Assembly (NCBI RefSeq): GCF_001702265.1
Contig: NZ_MAUE01000008.1
Coordinates: forward strand, 93,882-157,881
DNA length: 64,000 nucleotides
Direction of reading: 5' to 3'
From: Pseudomonas aylmerensis
GTDB taxonomy: Bacteria > Pseudomonadota > Gammaproteobacteria > Pseudomonadales > Pseudomonadaceae
Part shown: positions 38,311-48,300 of the stretch, piece after piece
Position numbering within the stretch: the stretch's first letter is position 1
How the letters are laid out: the number at the start of each line of letters is the position of its first letter
Made by a program: the position numbers and the translations under genes
The notes under the pieces: generated by a model
The model's input: only the letters and a program-made list of their open reading frames with translations
Databases searched by the model: none
Told to the model about the DNA's origin: nothing

Positions 38311-38330
38311 GCGGGCTTTTTCAAGCCCGC
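38311..38330 (-). terminator. Attenuator-like hairpin between clpP and clpX
   Basis: GCGGGCTT and AAGCCCGC form a perfect 8-bp stem with a 4-nt loop in the 112-bp gap. It could give partial termination or processing so that clpP and clpX are expressed in different amounts. Confidence 0.5.
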
Positions 38331-38374
38331 CGATGATCGGACATGCCGACCAGCCCTATTTTGAGCGGCTTATA

Positions 38375-39010
38375 TTAAGCGGGGCGCTTTTCGATCACTG
38401 CGTCGATCAACCCGTAATCACGCGCGACTTCGGCGCTCATGAAGTTGTCGCGGTTGGTGTCGCGCTCGATTTCTTCCAGGGTGCGCCCGCTGTGCTTGGC
38501 CATCAGCGTGTTGAGACGCTCGCGGATGAAGAGGATTTCCTTGGCGTGGATTTCGATGTCCGACGCCTGGCCCTGGAAACCGCCCAGTGGCTGGTGAATC
38601 ATCACGCGCGAGTTCGGCAGGCAGAAACGCTTGCCGTGGGCGCCTGCGGTGAGCAGGAACGCACCCATGCTGCAGGCCTGGCCGATGCAAGTGGTCGATA
38701 CATTCGGCTTGATGAACTGCATGGTGTCGTAGATCGACATGCCCGCCGTCACCGAACCGCCAGGTGAGTTGATGTAGAGATGGATGTCCTTGTCCGGATT
38801 TTCCGCTTCAAGGAACAGCAGTTGCGCACAGATCAGGTTGGCCATGTAGTCCTCTACCGGGCCCACCAGAAAGATCACTCGCTCCTTGAGCAGGCGCGAG
38901 TAGATGTCGTAGGCGCGTTCGCCACGAGCGGACTGCTCGACAACCATCGGGACCAGGCCGCCTGCGGCCTGGATATCAGAGTTCTGCTGAATATAGGAAT
39001 TACGGAACAT
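38375..39010 (-). CDS. clpP: ClpP protease subunit
   Basis: 211 aa. Catalytic triad S114 ([11 protein letters not shown]), H139 ([10 protein letters not shown]) and D188 ([13 protein letters not shown]). The first residues form the usual propeptide ([20 protein letters not shown], mature end before the conserved PMVVEQ). Forms the barrel peptidase used with ClpX. Confidence 0.98.
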   Translation of the reverse strand: MFRNSYIQQNSDIQAAGGLVPMVVEQSARGERAYDIYSRLLKERVIFLVGPVEDYMANLICAQLLFLEAENPDKDIHLYINSPGGSVTAGMSIYDTMQFIKPNVSTTCIGQACSMGAFLLTAGAHGKRFCLPNSRVMIHQPLGGFQGQASDIEIHAKEILFIRERLNTLMAKHSGRTLEEIERDTNRDNFMSAEVARDYGLIDAVIEKRPA

Positions 39011-39050
39011 GCTCTGCAGTTACTCCCAAATAGTCATGTCTTGAAAACGC

Positions 39051-39075
39051 ATAAGCCAGCGCGAGGCTGGCTTAT
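39051..39075 (-). terminator. Hairpin between tig and clpP
   Basis: Perfect 10-bp stem ATAAGCCAGC / GCTGGCTTAT with a 5-nt loop, 27 bp downstream of the tig stop. Only a short U-rich stretch follows, so partial readthrough into clpP is likely. Confidence 0.65.
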
Positions 39076-39101
39076 GGTTGAATTTCCAACGAGTTGGACA
39101 A

Positions 39102-40412
39102 TCAGTCGGCTTGTGCTGCTTCCGCCGGTTTGACTGCTTCTTCGTAAGAGACCGCTTTGTCGGTCACCTTAGCCTTCTGCAGAACAGTATCCACAACTTG
39201 TTCTTCCAGCACAACCGAACGTACTTCGTTCAGCTGCTGGTCGTTCTTGTAGTACCAAGCCACGACCTGCTCAGGCTCCTGGTAGGCCGAAGCCATTTCC
39301 TGGATCATTTCACGAACGCGATCTTCGTCAGGCTTGAGGTCGAACTGCTTGACCACTTCAGCCACGATCAGGCCCAGCACGACGCGGCGCTTGGCTTGTT
39401 CTTCGAACAGCTCGGCCGGCAGTTGGTCAGGCTTGATGTTGCCACCGAACTGCTGCACAGCTTGCACGCGCAGGCGGTCCACTTCGTTGGACAGCAGGGC
39501 CTTAGGCACTTCGATCGGGTTGGCGGCCAGCAGACCGTCCATGACCTGGTTCTTGACCTTGGACTTGATGGCCTGGCGCAGTTCGCGCTCCATGTTCTTG
39601 CGAACTTCGGTGCGGAAGCCTTCGATGCCGGTTTCCTTGATACCGAATTGAGCGAAGAATTCTTCGTTCAGTTCTGGCAGCTTAGGCTCGGAAACGCTGT
39701 TGACGGTCACGGTGAACTCGGCGGCTTTGCCAGCCAGGTCCAGGTTCTGGTAGTCAGCCGGGAAAGTCAGGTTCAGAACGCGCTCTTCGCCCGCCTTCGC
39801 GCCAACCAGGCCGTCTTCGAAGCCAGGGATCATGCGGTTGGAACCCAGCACCAGCTGAGTACCCTTGGCGGAGCCGCCAGCGAACACTTCGCCGTCAACC
39901 TTGCCAACGAAATCGATGTTCAACTGGTCTTCGTTCTGGGCAGCACGGTCGACCACTTCGAAACGGGTGTTCTGCTTGCGCAGGATTTCCAGCATGTTGT
40001 CCAGGTCGGAATCAGCTACTTCAGCGCTCAGGCGCTCGATAGCGATACCTTCGAAACCTGCCACTTCAAACTCTGGGAACACTTCGAATACGGCAACGTA
40101 TTCCAGGTCCTTGCCCGCTTCCAGGGACTTCGGCTCGATCGAAGGCGAGCCAGCCGGGTTCAGCTTTTGCTCGACAACCGCTTCATAGAAGGAAGCCTGG
40201 ATCACGTCGCCTACCGCTTCCTGACGCGCATCAGCACCAAAACGGCGTTTGATTTCGCTCATTGGCACTTTGCCTGGACGGAAACCAGCGATCTTGGCCT
40301 TTTGGGCAGTCTGCTGCAGACGCTTGTTGACCGCAGTCTCGATACGCTCTGCCGGCACGGTGATGCTCAGGCGGCGCTCGAGAGCAGTAGTATTTTCAAC
40401 AGAAACTTGCAT
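39102..40412 (-). CDS. tig: Trigger factor, ribosome-associated chaperone
   Basis: 436 aa from the ATG at 40412. N-terminal ribosome-binding domain with the signature [17 protein letters not shown]. The middle FKBP-like prolyl isomerase domain contains [20 protein letters not shown] and [15 protein letters not shown] long helical C-terminal chaperone domain follows. Binds nascent chains at the ribosome exit. First gene of the tig-clpP-clpX block. Confidence 0.97.
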   Translation of the reverse strand: MQVSVENTTALERRLSITVPAERIETAVNKRLQQTAQKAKIAGFRPGKVPMSEIKRRFGADARQEAVGDVIQASFYEAVVEQKLNPAGSPSIEPKSLEAGKDLEYVAVFEVFPEFEVAGFEGIAIERLSAEVADSDLDNMLEILRKQNTRFEVVDRAAQNEDQLNIDFVGKVDGEVFAGGSAKGTQLVLGSNRMIPGFEDGLVGAKAGEERVLNLTFPADYQNLDLAGKAAEFTVTVNSVSEPKLPELNEEFFAQFGIKETGIEGFRTEVRKNMERELRQAIKSKVKNQVMDGLLAANPIEVPKALLSNEVDRLRVQAVQQFGGNIKPDQLPAELFEEQAKRRVVLGLIVAEVVKQFDLKPDEDRVREMIQEMASAYQEPEQVVAWYYKNDQQLNEVRSVVLEEQVVDTVLQKAKVTDKAVSYEEAVKPAEAAQAD

Positions 40413-40772
40413 GGATATTCCTCGTTGCACAGACGTTAGCCGGCCATTTCCGACCCCAATCAAGGGCATGCATTCTAGTGGGTCAAACTCAAGAAGTCAC
40501 CCTACTGAGAATACGCCCGAAAACAGCCGGCAATTTATCGGTACGAAGGCACTGATGCACCTCGCCCCGGTGACAAATACAGCCCATCACGCCAGGGCTC
40601 TGCGCCGCCTCTTCTATATATAGAAGAAGTCGTCATCCATCTCCCTGACGGCCAACCCTCAAACAGGGCCAGCAGGCAGCGCGGCATCATCGAGACACAT
40701 AAATACGACGAAACGCCTGCCCTTGCGACCCACTACCTGCAGCCGCCGAATATTCGAACCGCTAAAACCAAA
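40413..40772. promoter_or_regulatory. tig upstream region
   Basis: 360 bp without a gene. It must carry the tig promoter. An 18-bp perfect palindrome (arms TCTTCTATA / TATAGAAGA, 40610-40627) is the only clear structure; it contains a TATATA core. Nothing else supported. Confidence 0.4.
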
Positions 40773-40804
40773 AAAGGCGCCAGACTGTTAAATCTGGCGC
40801 CTTT
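40773..40804 (-). terminator. Terminator after the downstream tRNA-His
   Basis: Stem AAAGGCGCCAGA / TCTGGCGCCTTT with an 8-nt loop and flanking A/T runs. Nearly identical to the hairpin at 41066. Confidence 0.85.
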
Positions 40805-40810
40805 CGAATA

Positions 40811-40886
40811 TGGGGTGGACGAAGGGGATCGAACCCTCGACAACGGGAGTCACAATCCCGTGCTCTACCAACTGAGCTACGCCCAC
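40811..40886 (-). tRNA. tRNA-His (anticodon GTG)
   Basis: Starts GTGGGCG pairing with CGTCCAC, discriminator C, encoded CCA. The anticodon loop is ATTGTGA and the T-arm GGGTTCGATCCC. The base before the start is G, giving the G-1 needed for histidyl-tRNA. Sequence identical by eye to the second copy at 41104. Confidence 0.95.
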
Positions 40887-40962
40887 CATATTGCGTTAAC
40901 AAAGAAACCAAACCACTTCTTTGTCGAGCCTTACCCACCTGACGGAGGGACAAAGCTTTTAT

Positions 40963-41047
40963 TGGTGCGGATGAAGAGACTCGAACTCTTACGCCTCGCG
41001 GCGCTGGAACCTAAATCCAGTGTGTCTACCAATTCCACCACATCCGC
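40963..41047 (-). tRNA. tRNA-Leu (anticodon TAG)
   Basis: 85 nt, class II with a long variable arm. GCGGATG pairs with CATCCGC, followed by A and CCA. The anticodon stem-loop CTGGATTTAGGTTCCAG gives anticodon TAG. Confidence 0.95.
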
Positions 41048-41065
41048 GCTTGAAGCTCTTAAAGC

Positions 41066-41096
41066 AAAGGCGCCAGATGATTAATCTGGCGCCTTT
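41066..41096 (-). terminator. Terminator after the upstream tRNA-His
   Basis: Perfect 13-bp stem AAAGGCGCCAGAT / ATCTGGCGCCTTT with a 5-nt loop. It would end the Arg-His transcript before tRNA-Leu, unless tRNA-Leu relies on readthrough. Confidence 0.85.
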
Positions 41097-41103
41097 CAAA
41101 ATA

Positions 41104-41179
41104 TGGGGTGGACGAAGGGGATCGAACCCTCGACAACGGGAGTCACAATCCCGTGCTCTACCAACTGAGCTACGCCCAC
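41104..41179 (-). tRNA. tRNA-His (anticodon GTG), second copy
   Basis: Same 76-nt sequence as the copy at 40811, displaced by exactly 293 bp. Cloverleaf features as there. The duplicated unit includes the terminator. Confidence 0.95.
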
Positions 41180-41211
41180 CATATAGCGCTACTTGTGCCA
41201 AAGCTGCCTAA

Positions 41212-41288
41212 TGGCGCACCCGGCAGGACTCGAACCTGCGACCATCCGCTTAGAAGGCGGATGCTCTATCCAGCTGAGCTACGGGCGC
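41212..41288 (-). tRNA. tRNA-Arg (anticodon TCT)
   Basis: 77 nt. GCGCCCG pairs with CGGGTGC, then G and CCA. Anticodon loop CTTCTAA gives TCT (AGA codons). First gene of the minus-strand cluster Arg-His-Leu-His. Confidence 0.95.
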
Positions 41289-41563
41289 CTGATTAATCTG
41301 TACTCTATAAGGACTACAAACTAAGTGCTTCCAGCCTTGCAGAACAACAATCCTGCTCGACCTTCTTAACCAGTGCTAGGCTGTGCCCGACAAGTGCGAC
41401 GAATAGTATAGAGGGTCCTTAAACCCGTCAAATCTTTTTTGAAAAAAATTCATTTTATTTAAGGGGTTAGGCCAATTTGCAGACCAAGCGCCTTTGCCCT
41501 CACGGCTTGGCATGCGAGAATGCGCGCACTTTTCTTCCCCCTCTCGATGGTTAATCACGCGTA

Positions 41564-42418
41564 ATGACTGCACAACTTATCGACGGCAAATCAATCGCCG
41601 CCAGCCTGCGCCAGCAGATCGCCAAACGAGTCACCGAGCGTAGCCAGCAAGGCCTGCGCACGCCTGGCCTCGCGGTGATCCTGGTCGGCAGCGATCCTGC
41701 CTCTCAGGTTTATGTCTCGCACAAGCGTAAAGACTGTGAAGAGGTCGGCTTTATCTCCAAGGCCTACGACCTGCCTGCCGACACCTCCCAGCAGGCGCTT
41801 ACCGACCTGATCGACGGTCTCAACGATGACCCGAGCATCGACGGCATCCTGCTGCAACTGCCGCTGCCTGAGCATCTGGACGCCTCCAAATTGCTCGAGC
41901 GCATTCGCCCGGACAAGGACGTCGACGGTTTCCACCCGTATAACGTCGGCCGCCTGGCCCAGCGCATCCCGTTGCTGCGCCCGTGCACACCCAAAGGCAT
42001 CATGACACTGCTGGAAAGCACCGGTGTCGACCTCTATGGTCTCGACGCCGTCATCGTCGGCGCCTCCAACATCGTTGGCCGCCCAATGGCGATGGAGCTG
42101 CTGCTGGCCGGCTGCACCGTCACCGTCACCCACCGCTTCACCAAGGACCTTGCCGGCCACGTCGGCCGCGCGGACCTGGTCGTGGTCGCTGCCGGCAAGC
42201 CGGGCCTGGTCAAGGGCGAGTGGATCAAGGAAGGCGCGATCGTCATCGACGTCGGCATCAACCGCCAGGAAGACGGCAAGCTGGTCGGCGACGTAGTCTA
42301 CGAGACCGCCCTGCCCCGCGCCGGCTGGATTACGCCGGTCCCCGGCGGCGTTGGCCCGATGACCCGAGCCTGCCTGCTGGAAAACACCCTGTACGCGGCA
42401 GAGTCGCTGCACGACTAA
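41564..42418 (+). CDS. folD: Bifunctional methylenetetrahydrofolate dehydrogenase / cyclohydrolase
   Basis: 284 aa. Substrate lysine region [16 protein letters not shown] (YxxxK motif), [15 protein letters not shown], and the NADP-binding part [19 protein letters not shown] and [18 protein letters not shown]. Interconverts 5,10-methylene- and 10-formyl-tetrahydrofolate. Divergent from the tRNA cluster. Confidence 0.97.
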   Translation: MTAQLIDGKSIAASLRQQIAKRVTERSQQGLRTPGLAVILVGSDPASQVYVSHKRKDCEEVGFISKAYDLPADTSQQALTDLIDGLNDDPSIDGILLQLPLPEHLDASKLLERIRPDKDVDGFHPYNVGRLAQRIPLLRPCTPKGIMTLLESTGVDLYGLDAVIVGASNIVGRPMAMELLLAGCTVTVTHRFTKDLAGHVGRADLVVVAAGKPGLVKGEWIKEGAIVIDVGINRQEDGKLVGDVVYETALPRAGWITPVPGGVGPMTRACLLENTLYAAESLHD

Positions 42419-42433
42419 TAACCAGCCGTGCTG

Positions 42434-42463
42434 AAAAAGCCCTGCCTTATCGCAGGGCTTTTT
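42434..42463 (+). terminator. Intrinsic terminator after folD
   Basis: Stem AAAAAGCCCTGC / GCAGGGCTTTTT with a short loop and U-run, 16 bp after the stop. Confidence 0.9.
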
Positions 42464-42627
42464 ATTGCCCGCAATAAAACCTGTTTTTTCTTTGTTTTTA
42501 AGTACTTTCGTCTGGTTTTAGAAGAACATTCGACAGTCTCTCGTCCATACTCCTAAAATGTAACGGCATTTGTCATATAACCCGTTCCAGAACGGTATTT
42601 CCTTACTTTTTTAGCGAGTTCATCCGC

Positions 42628-43551
42628 GTGAAAATTCGTCTTTCTATCGTCAGCCTATTGTTTGCGTTCACAGGCACCTTCGCGCACGCCGCCGAAACCA
42701 CCCAGGCCCCGCGTGATACGTCCAAACTGCAAATTGCTTCCGGCAGCGCCATGCTGGTGGATCTGCAGACCAACAAGGTCATCTATTCCAGCAACCCCGA
42801 CGTGGTGGTGCCCATCGCCTCGGTGAGCAAGCTGATGACCGGCCTGATCGTGCTTGAAGCCAAGCAGAACATGGATGAATACATCGACATCAACATCACC
42901 GACACTCCGGAGATGAAAGGTGTCTTCTCGCGCGTGAAGATCGGCAGCCAGATGCCGCGCAAGGAGATGCTGCTGATTGCCCTGATGTCCTCTGAAAACC
43001 GCGCGGCCGCGAGCCTGGCGCATCACTATCCGGGCGGCTACGCGGCCTTTATTGCCGCCATGAACGCCAAGGCCAAGGCCCTGGGCATGACCAGCACCCA
43101 CTACGTCGAGCCGACGGGCCTGTCGATTCATAACGTGTCGACCGCCCGCGACCTCAGCAAGCTGTTGGCGTATGCGCGCAAATTCCCGATGCTCAGCCAG
43201 CTGAGCACCACCAAGGAAAAGACCGTAGCGTTCCGCAAGCCCAACTACACCCTCGGTTTCTCCAACACCGACCACTTGATCAACCGCGCCAACTGGGACA
43301 TCAAGCTGACCAAGACCGGCTTCACCAACCAGGCCGGCCACTGCCTGGTGCTGGTGACCAGCATGGGTAACCGCCCGGTATCGCTGGTGATCCTGGATGC
43401 CTTCGGCAAATTCACCCACTTCGCCGATGCCAGCCGTATCCGCAATTGGGTCGAGACCGGCAAGAGCGGCTCGGTGCCGGACGTGGCACTGCGCTACAAG
43501 GCGGACAAAAACCTCAAGAACCGTCCGAACGCGGCAGAAGCCAGTCGTTGA
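42628..43551 (+). CDS. pbpG: D-alanyl-D-alanine endopeptidase (PBP7 type)
   Basis: 307 aa from a GTG start. Signal peptide ([20 protein letters not shown]). Penicillin-binding motifs S65-V-S-K68 (IASVSKLM), SEN ([11 protein letters not shown]) and KTG (KLTKTGFTN). Cuts D-Ala-meso-DAP cross-links in peptidoglycan. Length and motifs are those of PBP7/8. Single gene between folD and a REP. Confidence 0.93.
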   Translation: MKIRLSIVSLLFAFTGTFAHAAETTQAPRDTSKLQIASGSAMLVDLQTNKVIYSSNPDVVVPIASVSKLMTGLIVLEAKQNMDEYIDINITDTPEMKGVFSRVKIGSQMPRKEMLLIALMSSENRAAASLAHHYPGGYAAFIAAMNAKAKALGMTSTHYVEPTGLSIHNVSTARDLSKLLAYARKFPMLSQLSTTKEKTVAFRKPNYTLGFSNTDHLINRANWDIKLTKTGFTNQAGHCLVLVTSMGNRPVSLVILDAFGKFTHFADASRIRNWVETGKSGSVPDVALRYKADKNLKNRPNAAEASR

Positions 43552-43566
43552 CCGCACCTTGATGTG

Positions 43567-43690
43567 AGCGCTGGCTTGTGTGGGCTGGCTTGTGTGGGAG
43601 CTGGCTTGCCTGCGATAGCATCACCGCAGTGTCACTGCTCCCCCTCAGTGCCCGCATCGCGGGCACGCCCGACTCCCACGCAAGCCGGTT
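43567..43690. repeat. REP palindromes between pbpG and the C39-like gene
   Basis: GTGTGGGAGCTGGCTTGCCTG and an inverted partner ending GACTCCCACGCAAGCC, with a duplicated GGCTGGCTTGTGTGGG at the left. A degenerate REP pair between convergent genes. Confidence 0.7.
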
Positions 43691-43708
43691 CTCACTGAAT
43701 GTCTGTGG

Positions 43709-44371
43709 TTACTTTTTTTCCGCCAACACCTTGAGCGCCTGCGCCGCGGCCTGCTCCTGCCCGGCCTGGGCCGTGGCGTTGGCAGCATCTCGCCAGCGCT
43801 GAGCGTCGACATTCGCCGGTAACTGGCTTGGGCGCTGGGTGAGGATTGCCCACTGCCCGGCGCTGCTCCACTTCGATTCAAAATCGCTGAAGCTCATCAA
43901 CAGCCGCCGGTCCATGCCTGAGCGCAGCAGTATCGTGCTCTTCTGCTGGTTGAACCCGACCACGACCACGTAGTGCGCGTCAGACCACAGCCCGCCGCCA
44001 ATGCGCGCCATCACCGGGTAACCCGCCGCCACCTGCGCCAGCACCGCCGTCAGCTTGGCATCCAACGGGTACACCATCAGCCCGTACTCACGCGCCAGTA
44101 CCTGCATGTTGCGTTCAAGGTCGGCTTCACCGCCCGGCAAGTGCAGCGGCTTATCCAGCAAGCCCGGTGTCATGACAATGCCTTGTTGCGACAGCATGCT
44201 GGCTAAAGCCGTAGGACCGCTCTGATAAGCCTCGCTGCGAAATGTCGGCACGCCATTGAGTTCGACACGCTCGGGCAGGCCCGGCAATTTCGATGGGTGG
44301 CTGGAACAGGCCGCAAGCCCTATGGCAACAGCCAGCAACAAAGAGGTTTTAACGTTCGAGCGTAACCGCAA
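43709..44371 (-). CDS. C39-peptidase-like lipoprotein with Ser in place of the catalytic Cys
   Basis: 220 aa. Lipobox AIGLAACSS predicts an outer-membrane lipoprotein. The domain matches peptidase C39-type folds: RSEAYQSGPTALASMLSQQG where the family has QxCGPxALA, then WSDAHYVVVVGFN with the catalytic His. The Cys position is Ser, codon AGC at 44219-44221 (minus strand), one base from TGC. The Gln before it and the His are kept. It may be inactive or a serine-dependent variant. The C-terminal 35 residues are Ala/Gln-rich and helical. Confidence 0.8.
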   Translation of the reverse strand: MRLRSNVKTSLLLAVAIGLAACSSHPSKLPGLPERVELNGVPTFRSEAYQSGPTALASMLSQQGIVMTPGLLDKPLHLPGGEADLERNMQVLAREYGLMVYPLDAKLTAVLAQVAAGYPVMARIGGGLWSDAHYVVVVGFNQQKSTILLRSGMDRRLLMSFSDFESKWSSAGQWAILTQRPSQLPANVDAQRWRDAANATAQAGQEQAAAQALKVLAEKK

Positions 44372-44582
44372 TTTTTTACTCTCTTGATCAATGGCCGTTG
44401 AAGGCCCTGATCATAGGACGCTCTGCCACACGGGTATAGCCCACAGGCGCAGTAAAGGGTCAGTGATAGAGCAAAGAAGTTGGTTGGACACGACCATTGG
44501 TCAATAGCAGGCAACCGCCAGATAGCTAGACTGTCCATTGAGAAGACTGTGTGTGCCCCCTGAGGGGCGAAAGGAGGCCCGA

Positions 44583-44744
44583 ATGAGCCTTGCAACGACG
44601 ATTTTCCTGTTGATCTGCGGTTGGCTGGCGGTAGCCGGCGCCATGTTGTGGGGGGTGTTGCGCATCACCCGTCGGCACCATCACCCCCACGTCAAGCCCG
44701 CGGCGCCCGCCAAGCCTCACAAGGCCGCGGTACGCCACGCCTAG
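44583..44744 (+). CDS. 53-aa membrane peptide with a His-rich tail
   Basis: Starts at the ATG at 44583 with a full AAAGGAGG ribosome site 5 bases upstream. One transmembrane helix (LATTIFLLICGWLAVAGAML) then a basic, His-rich tail (RRHHHPHVKPAAPAKPHKAA). Function unknown. Its end overlaps the stop of the convergent lipoprotein gene by 4 bp. Confidence 0.75.
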   Translation: MSLATTIFLLICGWLAVAGAMLWGVLRITRRHHHPHVKPAAPAKPHKAAVRHA

Positions 44745-45151
44745 CCAGGCATGCAATTGAAGTCCTGAGTGGCGGCAACTTCCTTGCCGTGACCATCCTT
44801 GAGCGAGGCGCGCACGGTAGTGCCCAGGCTCGACTCGACCAGGGTGTAATGCTCCCCCGCCTTGAAGTTTTTATATTCGACACGCCCCTGGCAATCCTGC
44901 TGATTGTCGTCGCCTGGCTCCTCCTCGAATAACGTCACATCCAGCCGATGATCCCCCGGGGTCACCTCGAAGAAGCGTCCGTCATCCACACGCTTGCCGT
45001 CCACACGCTCGGCCATCAGGTCGTTCGGCGCTTCCTCCTTCAAACCAATCCACGCTTCGCTCGGGTCAGCCTTGGGGATCGGGCCGGCACACGCCGACAA
45101 CAACAGTACGGCACCAAGGGCAGGAATCAATAACAGCGGTTTAAGTGACAT
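44741..45151 (-). CDS. Small lipoprotein, unknown function
   Basis: 136 aa from the ATG at 45151. Signal peptide with lipobox LLLSACAGP. The mature part includes the acidic stretch VTLFEEEPGDDNQQDCQG and FKAGEHYTLVESSLGTTVRA. Composition resembles small outer-membrane lipoproteins of the PA0539-like type, but I do not recognise the family with confidence. Confidence 0.75.
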   Translation of the reverse strand: MSLKPLLLIPALGAVLLLSACAGPIPKADPSEAWIGLKEEAPNDLMAERVDGKRVDDGRFFEVTPGDHRLDVTLFEEEPGDDNQQDCQGRVEYKNFKAGEHYTLVESSLGTTVRASLKDGHGKEVAATQDFNCMPG

Positions 45152-45370
45152 GGCAGGGCTCCAAAGGACATCAGTAAAAATACGCGGCGAAAGGTGTCGC
45201 CTCCGATGGGCTACAAGCTTGGGCAGCCATCCTTTGTAGAACAAATGAATACATATGAAACGATCTTCAGCCCTTAACTAAATGTTCCTTCACCTGGCTG
45301 AAAGGTGCGTGTTAGGTGGGTCGGGCAAGACTGCCGGGGTTTGCAATCCTGCTCCTCTGGAGGTTCACGC

Positions 45371-48300
45371 ATGCTCGGGCTGGTAAAGACCGCACTGCAA
45401 AAGCCGTACACGTTTATCGTGTTGGCCATATTCATCTGCATCATCGGGCCGATGGCGGCCCTGCGTACCCCCACTGATGTTTTCCCCGATATCGGCATCC
45501 CCGTGGTCGCCGTGGTGTGGCAGTACAACGGCCTGTCACCGGACGCCATGGCGGGCCGGGTGATCTACACCTACGAACGCTCCCTGAGCACCACCGTCAA
45601 CGACATCGAACACATCGAATCGCAATCGCTGCCCGGCATGGGCATCGTCAAGATTTTCTTCCAACCGGGCGTCGACATCCGCACGGCCAACGCGCAAGTG
45701 ACGGCGGTTTCACAAACCGTGCTGAAGCAGATGCCACCGGGCATCACGCCGCCGCTGATCCTCAACTACAGCGCCTCCACGGTGCCGATCCTGCAAATGG
45801 CGTTCTCCAGCCCCAGCCTCTCGGAAGCCAAGATCCGCGACCTGGTGCAGAACAACATCCGCCTGCCCTTGAGCGCCCTGCCCGGCCTCGCCATGCCCAC
45901 GCCAATGGGCGGCAAGCAACGCCAGATCACCCTCGACCTCGACCCCCAGGCGCTGGCTGCCAAAGGCTTGTCGGCACAGGACGTGGGCAATGCCCTGGCG
46001 CTGCAGAACCAGATCATCCCGGTGGGCACCGCCAAGCTCGGTCCCAACGAATACACGATCCTGCTCAACAACAGTCCCAAGGCGATCGACGAGCTCAACG
46101 ACCTGCCGATCAAGACTGTCGACGGCGCGCTGATTACCATCGGCCAAGTGGCCCACGTGCGTGACGGTTCGCCGCCGCAGACCAACGTCGTGCGCGTCGA
46201 CGGCCACCGTGCGGTGCTGATGCCGGCGTTGAAAAACGGCAGCATCTCGACGCTGTCGATCATCGACGGCATCCGCCAGATGCTGCCGCGCATCAACGAA
46301 ACCCTGCCGCCGTCGCTGAAGACTTCGCTGCTCGGTGACGCCTCGGTATTCGTCAAGCAATCGGTAGGCAGCGTGGCCCAGGAAGGCATCATCGCCGCGC
46401 TGCTGACCAGTGCGATGATCCTGCTGTTTCTCGGCAGCTGGCGTTCGACGCTGATCATCGCCGCGTCGATTCCGCTGGCGGTGCTGTCGGCCATCGCGCT
46501 GCTGGCAGTCAGCGGGCAGACCCTCAACGTGATGACCCTCGGCGGGCTGGCGTTGGCCGTGGGGATCCTGGTGGACGATGCCACGGTGACCATCGAAAAC
46601 ATCAACTGGCACCTGGAGCAAGGCAAGGCGGTGAAGACCGCGATTCTCGACGGCGCTGCGCAGATCGTCGGCCCGGCGTTTGTCTCGCTGCTGTGCATCT
46701 GCATCGTGTTCGTGCCGATGTTCCTGCTGCAAGGCATCGCCGGCTACCTGTTCCGGCCAATGGCGCTGGCGGTGATCTTCGCCATGGCCAGTTCGTTCAT
46801 CCTCTCGCGTACCCTGGTGCCGACCCTGGCGATGTTCCTGCTCAAGCCGCACGTGCCGGAGCAAGGCGCAGGGCATCATCCGGAAGACCAATTCATCAAC
46901 CACCACGAAGGTGAGCAGCACCGCAAGCCACGCAATCGCGCGCTGCAAGCGGTGTTGAATTTCCAGCAGGGATTCGAGCGTCACTTCTCGAATATCCGCG
47001 ACACCTACCACGGCCTGCTGTTGTTGGCGCTGGGCAATCGCAAGCGCTTTATCGTCGGCTTCCTGGCCTGTGTGCTCGCCTCGTTCCTGTTGCTGCCAAG
47101 CCTGGGCCAGGACTTCTTCCCGGCCACCGACGCCGGCGCCCTGGCGCTGCATGTGCGCTTGCCACTGGGCACGCGCATCGAAGAAAGCGCGGCGGCCTTC
47201 GACCGGATTGAAGCGCGGATTCGTGAAGTAATCCCCGCTGAGCAACTGGACACCATCGTCGACAACATCGGCATCCCGCTGAGCGGCATCGACATGGCCT
47301 ACAGCAGCAGCGGCACCATCGGCCCGCAGGATGGTGATATCCAGGTCACCTTGAAAAAGGATCACGCGCCGACCGCCGACTTCGTGAAGAAACTGCGCGA
47401 AGCCTTGCCGCAAAGTTTCCCCGGCAGCCACTTCGCTTTCCTGCCGGCGGATATCAGCAGCCAGATTCTCAACTTCGGTGCGCCGGCGCCGCTGGACGTG
47501 AAGATCTCCGGTCGCAGCGATGAAGAAAACCGCGCCTACGCCGTGGAGCTTGAGCGTCGCCTGCAACACGTACCGGGCATCGCTGACCTGCGCATCCAGC
47601 AGTCCACCGGTTACCCGTCGCTGCAGGTGAATGTTGATCGCATGCGGGCCAATGGCCTGGGCATCACCGAGCGCGACGTCACCAACAGCATGGTCGCCTC
47701 CCTCGCCGGCAGCTCGCAGACCGCGCCGACCTTCTGGCTGAACCCGGCCAATGGCGTGTCGTATTCGATCGTCGCCGCGACCCCGCAGTACCGTCTCGAC
47801 AGCCTGCCGTCGCTGGAAGCCTTGCCGGTGACCGGTGCCGATGGGCAGTCGCAGATCCTCGGCGGCGTGGCGAGCATATCGCGCGTGCAAAGCCCGGCAG
47901 TGGTGACTCACTACAACATCGAACCGACCCTGGATTTGTACGCCAACGTCCAGGGCCGCGACCTCGGCGGCGTCGCCCGCGACGTGCAGAAAGTGCTGGA
48001 TGACACCGCGTCCATGCGCCCCAAGGGTGCAGTGATCAGCCTGCATGGGCAGATCGACGCGCTGCATGAAGCCTTCAGCGGCCTGAGCTTCGGCCTGCTC
48101 GGCGCGGTGGTGCTGATCTACCTGCTGATCGTGGTCAACTTCCAGTCCTGGGCCGACCCGTTCGTGATCATCACCGCGTTGCCGGCGGCGCTGGCAGGGA
48201 TCGTATGGATGCTGTTCCTCAGTGGCACCTCGCTGTCGGTGCCGGCCCTCACCGGCGCCATCCTGTGCATGGGCGTGGCCACCGCCAACTCGATCCTGGT

